Positions 49,928-59,047 of a stretch of DNA of 64,000 nt are shown piece after piece. The DNA is from JBBQVS01 sp964250805 (GTDB taxonomy: Bacteria > Chloroflexota > Ktedonobacteria > Ktedonobacterales > Ktedonobacteraceae): assembly GCA_964250805.1 (NCBI GenBank), contig CAXUHG010000001.1:1-64000 (forward strand). The letters run 5' to 3'. The notes under the pieces are model-generated. The model searched no databases. It was not told the DNA's origin and saw nothing but the letters and a program-made list of their open reading frames with translations. Position 1 is the first letter of the stretch; each line of letters begins with the position of its first letter. Position numbers and translations under genes: made by a program.

Positions 49928-51208
49928 TCAAGAGGTAGCTTCTCGTTTGCGGTTGATAGGTACGATATGAACGTCTATGCTATCGCTCAGGCGTAGTAGG
50001 CGGTTGACAACGGAGCCATACAGAACTTCCTCCCAACGCCTGCGGGTGGGTTGACCAACTACGATTTGTGTTACAGCGTGCTCTCGCGCAACTTGAGCAA
50101 GACCATGAGCGATGTCTTCGCTTTTGATGCGAATAACCTCGGCACCGAGATCTTCGGCAAAAAGGGCGTACTCATTGATTTTCTGAATATTTTCTTCGCG
50201 TTTCTTAGCTGCATAAGTTCCGTACCTGAGAAAGCCTGTGATTCGTCGTAAGAAAACGGATGGACCTTCTAGTTCTATGGATACTGCTAGCAGGTCAGCA
50301 TGTAAGCCTTGCGCGAGACGCAGAGCGTCGCGGATAATCTGACGGCTCTGTGGACGAGAATCGAAGCCGACAAGCACACGTTCGCCTGTGGTCCAGGTAT
50401 CTGTGATATCATGCTCGGTCATGTATTGGCGTAACTGCGACTCCGTTTTTTCGGCGGTTCGTCTTAGCGCGAGTTCACGCAATGCCGTCAGGTTGCCCTC
50501 ACGAAAAAAGTTTTCCAGTGCGGCGTCAATACGTTCTGGGGGATAGATATTGCCGTGCTTCATACGCTGTTGCAACGCATGAGGAGCAATATCAATAAGT
50601 TCTACCTCATCGGCACTATCAAGGACACGATCAGGAATGGTTTCACGAACTTGCACACCAGTAATGTCCGCGACGCGATCATTGAGGCTCTCCAGGTGCT
50701 GGACGTTGAGCGTGGTGATTACGTCGATGCCAGCTTGCAGAATTTCCTCGACATCTTGATAGCGTTTTCGATGTTTAGAACCTGCCACGTTGGTATGCGC
50801 CAGTTCATCAACGAGAACGACCTGGGGATGGCGAGCAAGAATGGCGGCTGTATCCATCTCTTCCAGCGTCACGCCTTTATAGGCTATTTTCGCGCGTGGG
50901 ATAATTTCTAAATCGCCAAGCTGTGCCTCAGTTTGCGCACGTTTGTGTGTCTCGACGTACCCAATTCCAACATCGGTACCACGCTCCTTACGTCGATGAC
51001 CTTCTTGAAGCATCGCATAGGTCTTGCCTGATCCTGCAACGGAGCCGAGGTAGACGCGAAGACGACCGCGTTTGCCCTCCTCCTTCTCTCTCGTAGGAGT
51101 GGAGGAGGGTGCGGTGTCGTATATGTCTTTATCGCGTAGATTGTAGCGTCTCAACAGCGTTTCGGGATCGGGCCGCCCATCCTGGCGTTCAGAAAATTGC
51201 TCGCTCAT
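49928..51208 (-). CDS. kdpD: N-terminal half of KdpD as a separate protein (KdpD domain plus USP domain)
   Basis: The 426-residue protein has the KdpD ATP-binding sensor domain: RLRVYLGSVAGSGKTYAML (Walker A, Lys62), GIGYVETHKR, and VVLVDELAHTNVAGSKHRKRYQDVEEIL (Walker B), up to about residue 280. A universal-stress domain follows: GERVLVGFDSRPQSRQIIRDALRLA, and the nucleotide loop IVVGQPTRRRWEEVLYGSVVNRLLR. It stops there: the four membrane helices and the kinase core are missing. Those parts are on a second gene at 59749-61503. Similar short KdpD proteins occur in cyanobacteria and Deinococcus. It starts eight bases after kdpC. Confidence 0.9.
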   Translation of the reverse strand: MSEQFSERQDGRPDPETLLRRYNLRDKDIYDTAPSSTPTREKEEGKRGRLRVYLGSVAGSGKTYAMLQEGHRRKERGTDVGIGYVETHKRAQTEAQLGDLEIIPRAKIAYKGVTLEEMDTAAILARHPQVVLVDELAHTNVAGSKHRKRYQDVEEILQAGIDVITTLNVQHLESLNDRVADITGVQVRETIPDRVLDSADEVELIDIAPHALQQRMKHGNIYPPERIDAALENFFREGNLTALRELALRRTAEKTESQLRQYMTEHDITDTWTTGERVLVGFDSRPQSRQIIRDALRLAQGLHADLLAVSIELEGPSVFLRRITGFLRYGTYAAKKREENIQKINEYALFAEDLGAEVIRIKSEDIAHGLAQVAREHAVTQIVVGQPTRRRWEEVLYGSVVNRLLRLSDSIDVHIVPINRKREATS

Positions 51209-51216
51209 ATACTACT

Positions 51217-51804
51217 CTACTTTGCGTTGTCAAGGGCAAGGTTCAGGTTAAGAACATTGACAAGAGGCTCGCCGAAGATGCCCAGGAATTTTCCTTGTGT
51301 ATTATCCATAATAAGTTGCCGAACTTTATCCTGGCTCATTCCTCGCTCACTCGCAATACGCGGTGCTTGATATAGGGCTGCCGCAACTGAGATGTCGGGG
51401 TCCAGACCAGAGCCAGAAGCGGTAACAAGATCAACGGGAATGGGGCCAGCAGGAGCATTCGGATTTTCCTTTCTCAATTGCACCTCACGGTCCTTCACAG
51501 ATTTTATCAGCACCGCGCTTGTAGGCCCAAGGTTTGAGGCGGAAGAGTTATCAGCCTCATACGGTGCAGGCGTCCCACTGAGGTTTAACGTTGCCGAGGG
51601 ACGACCGTGAAAGTAACGCGGCGAGGTCCAGTACTGCCCAATCAGGTCCGAACCAACGAGTTTGCCGTTGGCATAGTGAAGGCTACCATTTGCCTGATAG
51701 GGGAAAATGAGTTGGGCTAGACCCGTGACAATACCAGGATAAATCAAGCCTGTGACGATAATAAACAGCACAGTGAGAACAATGGCAGGACGAAGTTGTT
51801 TCAT
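51217..51804 (-). CDS. kdpC: K+-transporting ATPase subunit C
   Basis: KdpC is the single-helix subunit that stabilises the KdpB-KdpA complex and helps bind ATP. The 195 residues show one N-terminal helix (AIVLTVLFIIVTGLIYPGIVTGLAQLIF), then GSLHYANGKLVGSDLIGQYWTSPRYFHGRPSA, SGSGLDPDISVAAALYQAPRIA, and a typical end (GEPLVNVLNLNLAL). A degraded second copy of its first codons lies at 51903-51950 next to the gap and is a contig-end artefact. Confidence 0.93.
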   Translation of the reverse strand: MKQLRPAIVLTVLFIIVTGLIYPGIVTGLAQLIFPYQANGSLHYANGKLVGSDLIGQYWTSPRYFHGRPSATLNLSGTPAPYEADNSSASNLGPTSAVLIKSVKDREVQLRKENPNAPAGPIPVDLVTASGSGLDPDISVAAALYQAPRIASERGMSQDKVRQLIMDNTQGKFLGIFGEPLVNVLNLNLALDNAK

Positions 51805-52031
51805 CTCAAAATTCCTTATGTTCAGAGGCGACCGTCGAGAGAATATATGCGACTCGACGGTCAGCCACGATTGCTAGCTAGCTAGATGTAAGNNNNNNNN
51901 NNAAAAACCCCACAGTTACAACAATGGCAGTACTATGTTTTTTCATCTAAAAATTCCTTATGTGCGGAGGCCCCCGTCGACAGAATATATTCTCTCGACG
52001 GTCAGCCACGATTGCTAGCTAGCTAGGTGCA
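51763..52031. other. Overlapping contig ends around a false gap
   Basis: The ten Ns (51893-51902) are flanked by two versions of the same roughly 120 bases: the left (51763-51892) runs from early kdpC through the spacer into the kdpB end, the right (51903-52031) repeats it with errors. kdpB and kdpC are therefore probably contiguous with a spacer of about 70 bases. The spacer has a 10-bp hairpin (51830-51839 with 51853-51862). Confidence 0.8.
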
Positions 52032-54198
52032 AAAAAACTAGTATCAAGTCAATAATCTTGATGCCAAGAAACGGCACGATAATACCGCCGAGACCGTAGA
52101 TCAACAGGTTACGACGCAACAACGGACCCGCACCGATGGCGCGATATGCAACACCCCGTAGAGCAAGCGGCACTAATGCAATAATAATCAGAGCATTGAA
52201 AATGACAGCCGAGAGAACCGCGCTATGAGGCGAGTTCAGACGCATGATGTTCAAGGCATTGAGCTGTGGGTAAGTCACCGCAAACGCTGCAGGAATGATG
52301 GCAAAGTACTTCGCAACGTCGTTGGCGATACTGAACGTGGTGAGGGCACCGCGTGTAATCAGCAGTTGTTTACCAACCTCGACCACCTCAATCAGTTTCG
52401 TCGGGTTCGAGTCGAGATCGACCATGTTCGCCGCCTCTTTCGCTGCCTGCGTCCCTGTGTTCATTGCCACACCAACATCAGCCTGTGCGAGGGCAGGCGC
52501 ATCGTTAGTGCCGTCACCTGTCATGGCGACGAGTCGGCCTCCACCTTGTTGCTCTCGAATGAGCTTCATTTTGGTTTCCGGCGTTGCCTGTGCCAAGAAG
52601 TCATCGACGCCCGCCTCTTTCGCAATAGCGGCAGCGGTAAGTGGATTGTCACCTGTCACCATGACCGTGCGAATACCCATGCGGCGGAGTTGCTCGAAGC
52701 GTTCGCGCATACCACCCTTCACGATGTCCTTGAGTTCGATCACTCCGAGCAAGCGAGCATGACCAGTACTACTACCATTGCTCCCTGTTGTCGTCTCGGC
52801 AACAACCAGTGGTGTACTACCAGCACTCGCGATACTTTTGACGAGTGCATCGAGTTCCTCGCTTTTGGCTCCGCCGTTCTCTGCAACGTAAGCGGCAACG
52901 GAGTCACCTGCACCTTTACGGATAGAGTGAACAATTCCCGCTGAGTTGCCGTTCATGTCTACGCCACTCATACGCGTCTGGGCGGTGAATGGAATGAAGG
53001 TCATGGAGGCGTCCTGCTCGCGTGCCTGTAGACCATAGCGTTCTTGCGCCAGTTCTACGATTGAGCGACCTTCAGGCGTTTCGTCAGCGAGGCTCGATAG
53101 CAGAGCAGCCTCGGCGAGGTCACGCTCGTCAACGCCTTGCACTGGTACGAAGCGACTAGCTCGGCGGTTGCCAAGTGTGATTGTACCTGTTTTGTCGAGT
53201 AGTAGTACATCGACATCACCCGCCGCCTCGACTGCACGCCCACTCATGGCCAGCACGTTGCGCTGCACCATGCGATCCATACCCGCGATACCGATAGAGG
53301 ACAGCAGGCCGCCAATCGTTGTGGGAATGAGACAGACGAGCAATGCGATCAGCGTTGTGATGGACACCGCCTCGCCCGAATAGATAGCGAATGGCTCAAG
53401 CGTCACCACTGCGAGCAAGAAGATGATGGTCAAGCTCGCCAGTAGAATGTTCAGAGCAATCTCGTTCGGCGTCTTCTGCCGTGCTGCGCCTTCGACGAGG
53501 GCGATCATGCGATCAAGAAAGGTTTCGCCTGGGTTTGCGGTAATCTGTACAACAATTTGATCAGACAGGACACGCGTACCACCCGTGACCGCGCTACGGT
53601 CGCCGCCGCTTTCACGAATGACCGGAGCAGACTCGCCGGTAATGGCGGATTCGTCAACGGATGCAACGCCTGTCACTACTTCACCATCGCCAGGAATGAC
53701 ATCGCCAGCTTCGACCAGCACATAGTCACCTTTGCGTAGGTCGGGTGCGGCAATCTCTTGTACCTTACTCGTGAAGTCTGGGCTAGCAAGCTTCTTAGCA
53801 AGGGTGGTTGTACGGGTACGGCGTAGTGTATCAGCCTGGGCCTTGCCGCGTCCCTCCGCCATTGCTTCGGCGAAGTTTGCGAAAAGAACGGTAAACCATA
53901 ACCATATGGCGATGGCTAAGACGAAGAATGTCTCGCTAAGCAGTCGCGGGTCTGCATGAGACTGCGTAAGCGTTTGAATCAGTAAGCGTACAAATTCAAT
54001 AGTCGTGATGACGCTACCCACCTCCACGACAAACATCACAGGGTTGCGCAGTTGTACGCGTGGGTCAAGTTTTTTGAACGAGTCTCCAATGGCACGACGA
54101 ATAATGGTTGCGTCAAAGATGGAGGTGTCGCTTTTGCGACGCGTCTTCCACTGTTTCGTCTGTGGTGCCTGAAAATTCTCTACTACATTCGTACTCAT
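52015..54198 (-). CDS. kdpB: K+-transporting ATPase subunit B (P-type ATPase)
   Basis: The 727-residue catalytic subunit drives K+ uptake. Present are the actuator loop ITGESAPVIRESGGD, the phosphorylation site LLLDKTGTITLGNR, the nucleotide-domain KGAGDSV segment, and the hinge MTGDGTNDAPALAQADVGVAMNTGTQAAKEAANMVDLDSNPTKLIEVVEVGKQ. Normal length for the family is about 680-690, the extra part being at the N terminus. Start lies one base after the kdpA stop. Confidence 0.96.
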   Translation of the reverse strand: MSTNVVENFQAPQTKQWKTRRKSDTSIFDATIIRRAIGDSFKKLDPRVQLRNPVMFVVEVGSVITTIEFVRLLIQTLTQSHADPRLLSETFFVLAIAIWLWFTVLFANFAEAMAEGRGKAQADTLRRTRTTTLAKKLASPDFTSKVQEIAAPDLRKGDYVLVEAGDVIPGDGEVVTGVASVDESAITGESAPVIRESGGDRSAVTGGTRVLSDQIVVQITANPGETFLDRMIALVEGAARQKTPNEIALNILLASLTIIFLLAVVTLEPFAIYSGEAVSITTLIALLVCLIPTTIGGLLSSIGIAGMDRMVQRNVLAMSGRAVEAAGDVDVLLLDKTGTITLGNRRASRFVPVQGVDERDLAEAALLSSLADETPEGRSIVELAQERYGLQAREQDASMTFIPFTAQTRMSGVDMNGNSAGIVHSIRKGAGDSVAAYVAENGGAKSEELDALVKSIASAGSTPLVVAETTTGSNGSSTGHARLLGVIELKDIVKGGMRERFEQLRRMGIRTVMVTGDNPLTAAAIAKEAGVDDFLAQATPETKMKLIREQQGGGRLVAMTGDGTNDAPALAQADVGVAMNTGTQAAKEAANMVDLDSNPTKLIEVVEVGKQLLITRGALTTFSIANDVAKYFAIIPAAFAVTYPQLNALNIMRLNSPHSAVLSAVIFNALIIIALVPLALRGVAYRAIGAGPLLRRNLLIYGLGGIIVPFLGIKIIDLILVFLHLAS

Positions 54199-54199
54199 G

Positions 54200-55933
54200 T
54201 TAGAATGTCTTTCCTGCTAGCATTAGAAGATGCTCGACAATGGGTCCCAGAGCGTAGGCCGGGAAGTACGTCAAGGCACCAACAATGATAATCACACCAA
54301 TTACCAGAGCGACAAACAGTGGTCCAGTAGTGGGAAAGGTACCAAGTCCTGCGGGCACTACGCGTTTGCGAACAAGCGAGCCAGCAAGAGCCATCACAGG
54401 CACCACGAACGCGAAACGTCCAATAATCATCGCAAAGGTGAGCGTCCAGTTGTAAAACGGAGTGTTGCCGTTGAGACCGGCAAAGGCCGAACCGTTGTTG
54501 CCTGTCGCCGAGGTAAAGGCGTAGAGTACCTCTGAAAGGCCATGTGGTCCAGCATTCGCGATAGAACTGACACCCGCAGGCAAGACAATAGCTGCTGCTG
54601 AGAAGAGTAGAATGGATGCAGGAAGAATAAGAATGGCAAGTGCTGCCATTTTAATCTCTTTTTGCTCGATCTTCTTACCGAGGTATTCAGGAGTACGTCC
54701 AACCATCAGACCCGCGATAAACACCGCTAACACAGCGAAGATGAGCATGCCATAGAGACCAGAACCCACACCACCGAAGACCAGTTCACCAAGGGCGATA
54801 TTCGCTAGAGGGACAAGGCCACCAATCGGTGTATAACTATCATGAAAGCCATTAACTGCACCACAGGATGCATCCGTTGTCACGACCGCGAAGAGAGCTG
54901 ATTGAGAGATGCCGAAACGAACCTCTTTTCCCTCCATGTTGCCGCCGCTCTGGATATCTGAAACGGTCTGGTTCACATTCATCTGCGCCAGTTGCGGATT
55001 GCCGCTTTGCTCGGCAGGAATAGCAATCGAAACACCAATCAAGAAGATGATGGCAGAGACGATCCACAATGCCCAACCTTGTCGAGTGTCTCCCGCCATC
55101 TTGCCAAACAGGTAGAACAAGGCACCAGGGATGGCGAAAATGGCGACCATCTCTAGCATGTTTGTGAACACATTAGGGTTCTCAAAAGGATGAGCGGAGT
55201 TGACATTGAAGAAGCCCCCGCCGTTGGTGCCGAACTCTTTGATGAATTCTTGCGAGGCAACAGGTCCCTGTGCAATTACCTGTTTGAAGCCTTCAAGTGA
55301 TGTCACATTGGTATAGGCATTGAAGTTCTGCACAACGCCTTGCGAGACAAGAACAAGGGCACCAATAATAGAAATGGGCAACAGAATGTAGAGAATACAG
55401 CGCGTGATGTCAACCCAGAAGTTGCCGATATTTTGGGCACTTTTACGCGTTAAGCCACGCACGAAGGCAACTGCAAGAGCGATACCAGTTGCAGCCGAGG
55501 CAAAGTTGTGAAAGGCGAGACCAGACATTTGTGTGAGATAGCTCATCGTCTGCTCACCAAAGTAGTTTTGCCAGTTGGTGTTCGTGGTAAAGCTCATAGC
55601 AGTATTTAAAGCTAGTTGTGGCTCAACGGCTGTCATGCTCTGAGGATTCAAAGGCAACCATTGCTGAGTACGCAGTTGAATATACAGTATCAGCATACCT
55701 ACCAGACTGAAGAGCAGCATGGCGATGGTATAGGTCGTCCATTTCTGCTCTTCTTCGGGATTGACACCCGCAAGTCGATAGAAAAAGCGTTCAACGGGAA
55801 CTAGGGCGACTGAAAGCCACGTTCGTTCGCCAGCGAAAACTCTTGTCATGTACAGGCCCAATGGCTTCGTAATCAGAAGAATCAGGGCCAAAAAGATTAG
55901 CACCTGCAAGACACTGCTAAGCGCTACAGGCAT
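54200..55933 (-). CDS. kdpA: K+-transporting ATPase subunit A (channel-like)
   Basis: The 577-residue subunit with ten helices forms the K+ pore. The selectivity-loop segments of the four repeats are seen: SFTTNTNWQNYFGEQTMSYLTQMSGL, EFGTNGGGFFNVNSAHPFENPN, SCGAVNGFHDSYTPIGG, and TSATGNNGSAFAGLNGNTPFYN. AGGAAGGTG precedes the start, 15 bases after kdpF. Confidence 0.96.
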   Translation of the reverse strand: MPVALSSVLQVLIFLALILLITKPLGLYMTRVFAGERTWLSVALVPVERFFYRLAGVNPEEEQKWTTYTIAMLLFSLVGMLILYIQLRTQQWLPLNPQSMTAVEPQLALNTAMSFTTNTNWQNYFGEQTMSYLTQMSGLAFHNFASAATGIALAVAFVRGLTRKSAQNIGNFWVDITRCILYILLPISIIGALVLVSQGVVQNFNAYTNVTSLEGFKQVIAQGPVASQEFIKEFGTNGGGFFNVNSAHPFENPNVFTNMLEMVAIFAIPGALFYLFGKMAGDTRQGWALWIVSAIIFLIGVSIAIPAEQSGNPQLAQMNVNQTVSDIQSGGNMEGKEVRFGISQSALFAVVTTDASCGAVNGFHDSYTPIGGLVPLANIALGELVFGGVGSGLYGMLIFAVLAVFIAGLMVGRTPEYLGKKIEQKEIKMAALAILILPASILLFSAAAIVLPAGVSSIANAGPHGLSEVLYAFTSATGNNGSAFAGLNGNTPFYNWTLTFAMIIGRFAFVVPVMALAGSLVRKRVVPAGLGTFPTTGPLFVALVIGVIIIVGALTYFPAYALGPIVEHLLMLAGKTF

Positions 55934-55948
55934 AGTTTCACCTTCCTC

Positions 55949-56047
55949 CTAAAATTTTTCTGGTGCAAGCAACGCAATCACCAGATAGACAGTTAAAGCT
56001 AACGTCACGATACCAACCAGGATATACTCGATAGGCGTATTCGCCAT
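55949..56047 (-). CDS. kdpF: K+-transporting ATPase subunit F
   Basis: A 32-residue single-helix peptide: MANTPIEYILVGIVTLALT then VYLVIALLAPEKF. The YLxxALLxPEKF ending is the hallmark of KdpF, a lipid-like stabiliser of KdpFABC. TGTAGGAGGACCT gives a strong ribosome site. It ends 15 bases before kdpA. Confidence 0.93.
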   Translation of the reverse strand: MANTPIEYILVGIVTLALTVYLVIALLAPEKF

Positions 56048-56055
56048 AGGTCCTC

Positions 56056-56151
56056 CTACAAACGGTCACAGGCTCTAGTAAAGCCAATAAGTACGACAAA
56101 CGATGCAATTGACACAATAATGATGAACAAATCAAGTACAATGCCGGACAT
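56056..56151 (-). CDS. Second small membrane peptide of the kdp operon
   Basis: A 31-residue frame: MSGIVLDLFIIIVSIASFVV then LIGFTRACDRL. It is one hydrophobic helix with a polar end. GGAGAGAAACATC precedes its ATG, and its stop codon overlaps the kdpF ribosome site, so the two are coupled. Unnamed peptides with an ACDRL-like ending occur ahead of kdpF in other bacteria, to the extent I can recall. It may be an accessory KdpFABC subunit. Confidence 0.7.
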   Translation of the reverse strand: MSGIVLDLFIIIVSIASFVVLIGFTRACDRL

Positions 56152-56175
56152 GATGTTTCTCTCCAATATGGCTAG

Positions 56176-56628
56176 CTATACATCTCCAGAAAGTTCAGCA
56201 GGAGCGTCTTCCCTGCGTATTGCCTCAACGCTCTTGCTACGCTGCGCCGCTTCTGCCGCCAGACGTATCAGAGCCTCCATTGGAAAAGGTTTTGGCAGAT
56301 ATGCAAGGGGATGAAACTCTGTCAGACGATTAGGGCTAACGCGCACAGCAGACATAATGACAACGGGCAATTTCTCGCCCTGTCCGTCGATCTGCTGAGG
56401 GCGAATATCTCCCTCCCGCTGCGCGATACGTAGCACATCCCACCCTGTCTGATCGGGTAAGTTGATATCCAGGAAGATGAGATCGAAGACATGTAAGTGC
56501 AATTGCGTGAGCGCACTTTGTACATCTGTCGCAATACTGACATTGTGGCCTCGTGCCTGTAGGTTACGGGACACAACATCGTACAGTCCCTCATCATCCT
56601 CGACCAGGAGGATGCGTGCGCCATTCAT
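56176..56628 (-). CDS. Receiver-only response regulator heading the kdp operon
   Basis: A 150-residue CheY-like receiver: ARILLVEDDEGLYDVVSRNLQARGHNVSIAT with the acidic pair, phosphate-acceptor Asp in LIFLDINLPDQTGWDVL, and the conserved Lys in YLPKPFPMEALIRL. A short insert (GDIRPQQIDGQGEKL) lies between helix 3 and strand 4. There is no output domain; the C-terminal 20 residues are polar. It is the first gene of the kdp operon. Its kinase is unknown; the KdpD C-terminal half at 59749 is a candidate. GAAGAAGGGAAACGTC precedes the start. Confidence 0.87.
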   Translation of the reverse strand: MNGARILLVEDDEGLYDVVSRNLQARGHNVSIATDVQSALTQLHLHVFDLIFLDINLPDQTGWDVLRIAQREGDIRPQQIDGQGEKLPVVIMSAVRVSPNRLTEFHPLAYLPKPFPMEALIRLAAEAAQRSKSVEAIRREDAPAELSGDV

Positions 56629-56914
56629 ATTGACGTTTCCCTTCTTCGAGATGTTATAGTGGTATACTTCCTGCAGAAATCATACAGCAGCCTCACTCAA
56701 GAGAATGTAAGAGCGAGCAGAGGAATGCTCAAAAATTTCTAAAGATTGTACAAGTTCTTCTCTCTGTCACCCTTGAAGTGATACACTACGTACTACAAAG
56801 AGAGATACGGCAACCTCATAATCAATCTTCGTGCAAGCATTTTTCGTAGGTATCAAGCTCTTATAAGCTGATTGATTATGTAACATTTCGTGTAATAGAG
56901 GATAAAGTGGGTTT

Positions 56915-58924
56915 ATGGCTACAGAGTCTACAACACAAGAGGCATCTCAGTCATCGCAGGGGAATGAGAATAAAGGCCAGAAGCAACAGCTTGGCGCATT
57001 TCTTTGCTGGGCTATTGTCTTTGCGGATATTGGTACCTCGATTTACTACGTGCCAGGGATACTATATGGAACAGTTAATAGGCTAGCGGGCTTCTTTGTA
57101 TTTCTGACCATGATTGTCTTCATCTTATTAACCTTCAAGTATGTGGAGGTGACGTATCGCTTTCCACAGGGTGGGGGAGTTGTTACAGTATCGGCGCAGG
57201 CATTGAATAAATGGTTTGGTGCGCTCGGCGGTATGTTTATTCTCGTGGACTACTTTCTTACTGCCACCATTAGCTGTCTTTCAGGCATACTCTATCTAAG
57301 CGTCGTTGTGCCAGCACTTGGACCACAAAAAGTGTTTTTAGGATTTGGTATCAGTGTATGGATTACGCTGCTTGTACTTGTACTGCTCGGCATTCTTAAC
57401 TGGGTAGGAGTAAGTGAGAGCGCAAAGGTAAGCATGGTAGGAGCGGTTATTGCTTTCTTTAGCGACATTGCCATTTTGCTCACTGTTTTTACGCACATCT
57501 CGTTCGGAGATTTTCTCGCGCTCTTTCCCAAGATGTTTGTGGGTCAGCATCTTACATTCACGACGTTTTTAGCGGGCTTCGCGGGATCGTTTCTAGCATT
57601 CTCAGGATTGGAGAGTATCTCACAACTTGCACCTGAAATGAAACTGCCGCGTAGGGCAGTGGGAAAGATGGCACTGTTCCTCGTCGTGATAACCGTATGT
57701 CTCACCAGTCCACTTTTGACGATGCTCTCAACATTGCTGCAACCACAATATGCGGCTGATCCAGTGAAATCAGCGCAGCTGATTTCGCTTCTTGGGGGTC
57801 ACTGGGGTAGCATGTTTTTGCAAACAGAAGTTGCGATTAGTGCTGGTGCATTGCTTATCTTCGCAGGCAATACGGCGATTATTGGCTCCTATCATGTCTT
57901 CCTAGCACTTGCACGCATGGAATTTTTTCCAGAGTTTATCACGCGTCGCAACAAGTTACGTGACACGCCACACTACGCAATTATGCTGGCGGTGGGTATT
58001 CCAATACTTGTACTCATAGCAGTACATGGCAATATCAATGTTCTCGGTGATATGTATGCCTTTGGTCTGTTAGGCGCATTTACACTCACCTGTATTAGTA
58101 TGGACATTGTGCGCTATCGAACGCGAAAAGCACGGAAGCAAGAACAGATACTATTGGCAGAGAATGCTGGACAACCAACAAGAGAGCAGCAATTGTCGGC
58201 GAAAAATCCGTCAGAGAGTGTAGAACAAAAGGTGGAGGATCGTGCAACAGAAGACTCTACACCAACTAATGAGAAACCGGAGGCAGAGGGACGCTGGACA
58301 CGTTCGACGCTCAATTACTATCTTGGGATTTTCACAACGGTCCTTGTCGTGATTGCATGGTCAACGAATTTGGTAAACAAGCCGCTTGCGACGGCATTTG
58401 GCGGCTCGGTGTCGGTGGTAGGTATGGCAATAGCATACTACAACTACTCGCGTCACAAGAAACATGGGCGCGTGCCAGTTATAGCAACACAGCGCGAACA
58501 GCCACTACCTGGCTCGATACTTGCGGTCCTCGTACCTGAATCAAATCATAATAGAGCGGTTATTGATGAGGCAGTAAAGAGTAGCAAAGATTCTGTGCCA
58601 GTGACATTTTTATATATTGGAAAACGTTCGTCTACACGCTCACCAGAGCATTTCAGGGCTGTGTCACCTCATCTTGCAGACGCTCAGGCGAAAGAAGATT
58701 TCGGCATAGCTAACCACGTAGCGCAAGAGGCAGATGTACCCAGTTTCTTTGTCTATCGACATGGGCAACCAGATGCAGTACAGCATGTGTGGGAGGTTGT
58801 ACAGCCTTCCGACATGGTTATCGCAGCCGACAACGTTGCAAAGCTCACGGATATTAAGCCTGACCAGATACGCTACGAAGAGACGGATGATGGGAAGGTA
58901 GCACACCTTTTGAAACGGTGGTAG
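56915..58924 (+). CDS. APC-superfamily permease related to KimA, with a C-terminal soluble domain
   Basis: A 669-residue membrane protein with about 12 helices (residues 25-420 and 465-510). The same positions that bind K+ in KimA have similar residues: FADIGTSIYYVPGIL, FILVDYFLTATISCLSG, and FSGLESISQLAPEMK. A charged loop (residues 400-460) precedes the last helices. The C-terminal 130 residues look like a USP-type domain (GSILAVLVPESNHNRAVIDEAVK ... DMVIAADNVAKL). Between the kdp operon and kdpDE, a role in K+ or osmolyte transport is plausible; amino-acid transport cannot be excluded. Confidence 0.72.
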   Translation: MATESTTQEASQSSQGNENKGQKQQLGAFLCWAIVFADIGTSIYYVPGILYGTVNRLAGFFVFLTMIVFILLTFKYVEVTYRFPQGGGVVTVSAQALNKWFGALGGMFILVDYFLTATISCLSGILYLSVVVPALGPQKVFLGFGISVWITLLVLVLLGILNWVGVSESAKVSMVGAVIAFFSDIAILLTVFTHISFGDFLALFPKMFVGQHLTFTTFLAGFAGSFLAFSGLESISQLAPEMKLPRRAVGKMALFLVVITVCLTSPLLTMLSTLLQPQYAADPVKSAQLISLLGGHWGSMFLQTEVAISAGALLIFAGNTAIIGSYHVFLALARMEFFPEFITRRNKLRDTPHYAIMLAVGIPILVLIAVHGNINVLGDMYAFGLLGAFTLTCISMDIVRYRTRKARKQEQILLAENAGQPTREQQLSAKNPSESVEQKVEDRATEDSTPTNEKPEAEGRWTRSTLNYYLGIFTTVLVVIAWSTNLVNKPLATAFGGSVSVVGMAIAYYNYSRHKKHGRVPVIATQREQPLPGSILAVLVPESNHNRAVIDEAVKSSKDSVPVTFLYIGKRSSTRSPEHFRAVSPHLADAQAKEDFGIANHVAQEADVPSFFVYRHGQPDAVQHVWEVVQPSDMVIAADNVAKLTDIKPDQIRYEETDDGKVAHLLKRW

Positions 58925-58935
58925 TAGAAAAACTC

Positions 58936-59026
58936 ACGGACGCCCACGAGGGGCTACCCTACTATACATGACACATAGCGCGTGAAAGCGTCGTGTATAG
59001 TAGGGTAGCCCCTCGTGGGCGTCCGT
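58936..59026. terminator. 33-bp perfect inverted repeat between convergent genes
   Basis: Arms 58936-58968 and 58994-59026 pair perfectly with a 25-base loop, between the permease stop (58924) and the kdpE stop (59048). Likely bidirectional terminator. Confidence 0.8.
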
Positions 59027-59047
59027 CCGAGTTCCCACATGTAATTC

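Noticed and set aside
51763..52031. Apparent tandem duplication between kdpC and kdpB
   Set aside because: The copies flank Ns, one is error-rich, and it repeats the exact gene junction; overlap of contig ends explains it better.
55938..56141. 67-residue frame over the kdpF region
   Set aside because: It is in another frame and lacks family features; kdpF and the second peptide explain the coding signal.
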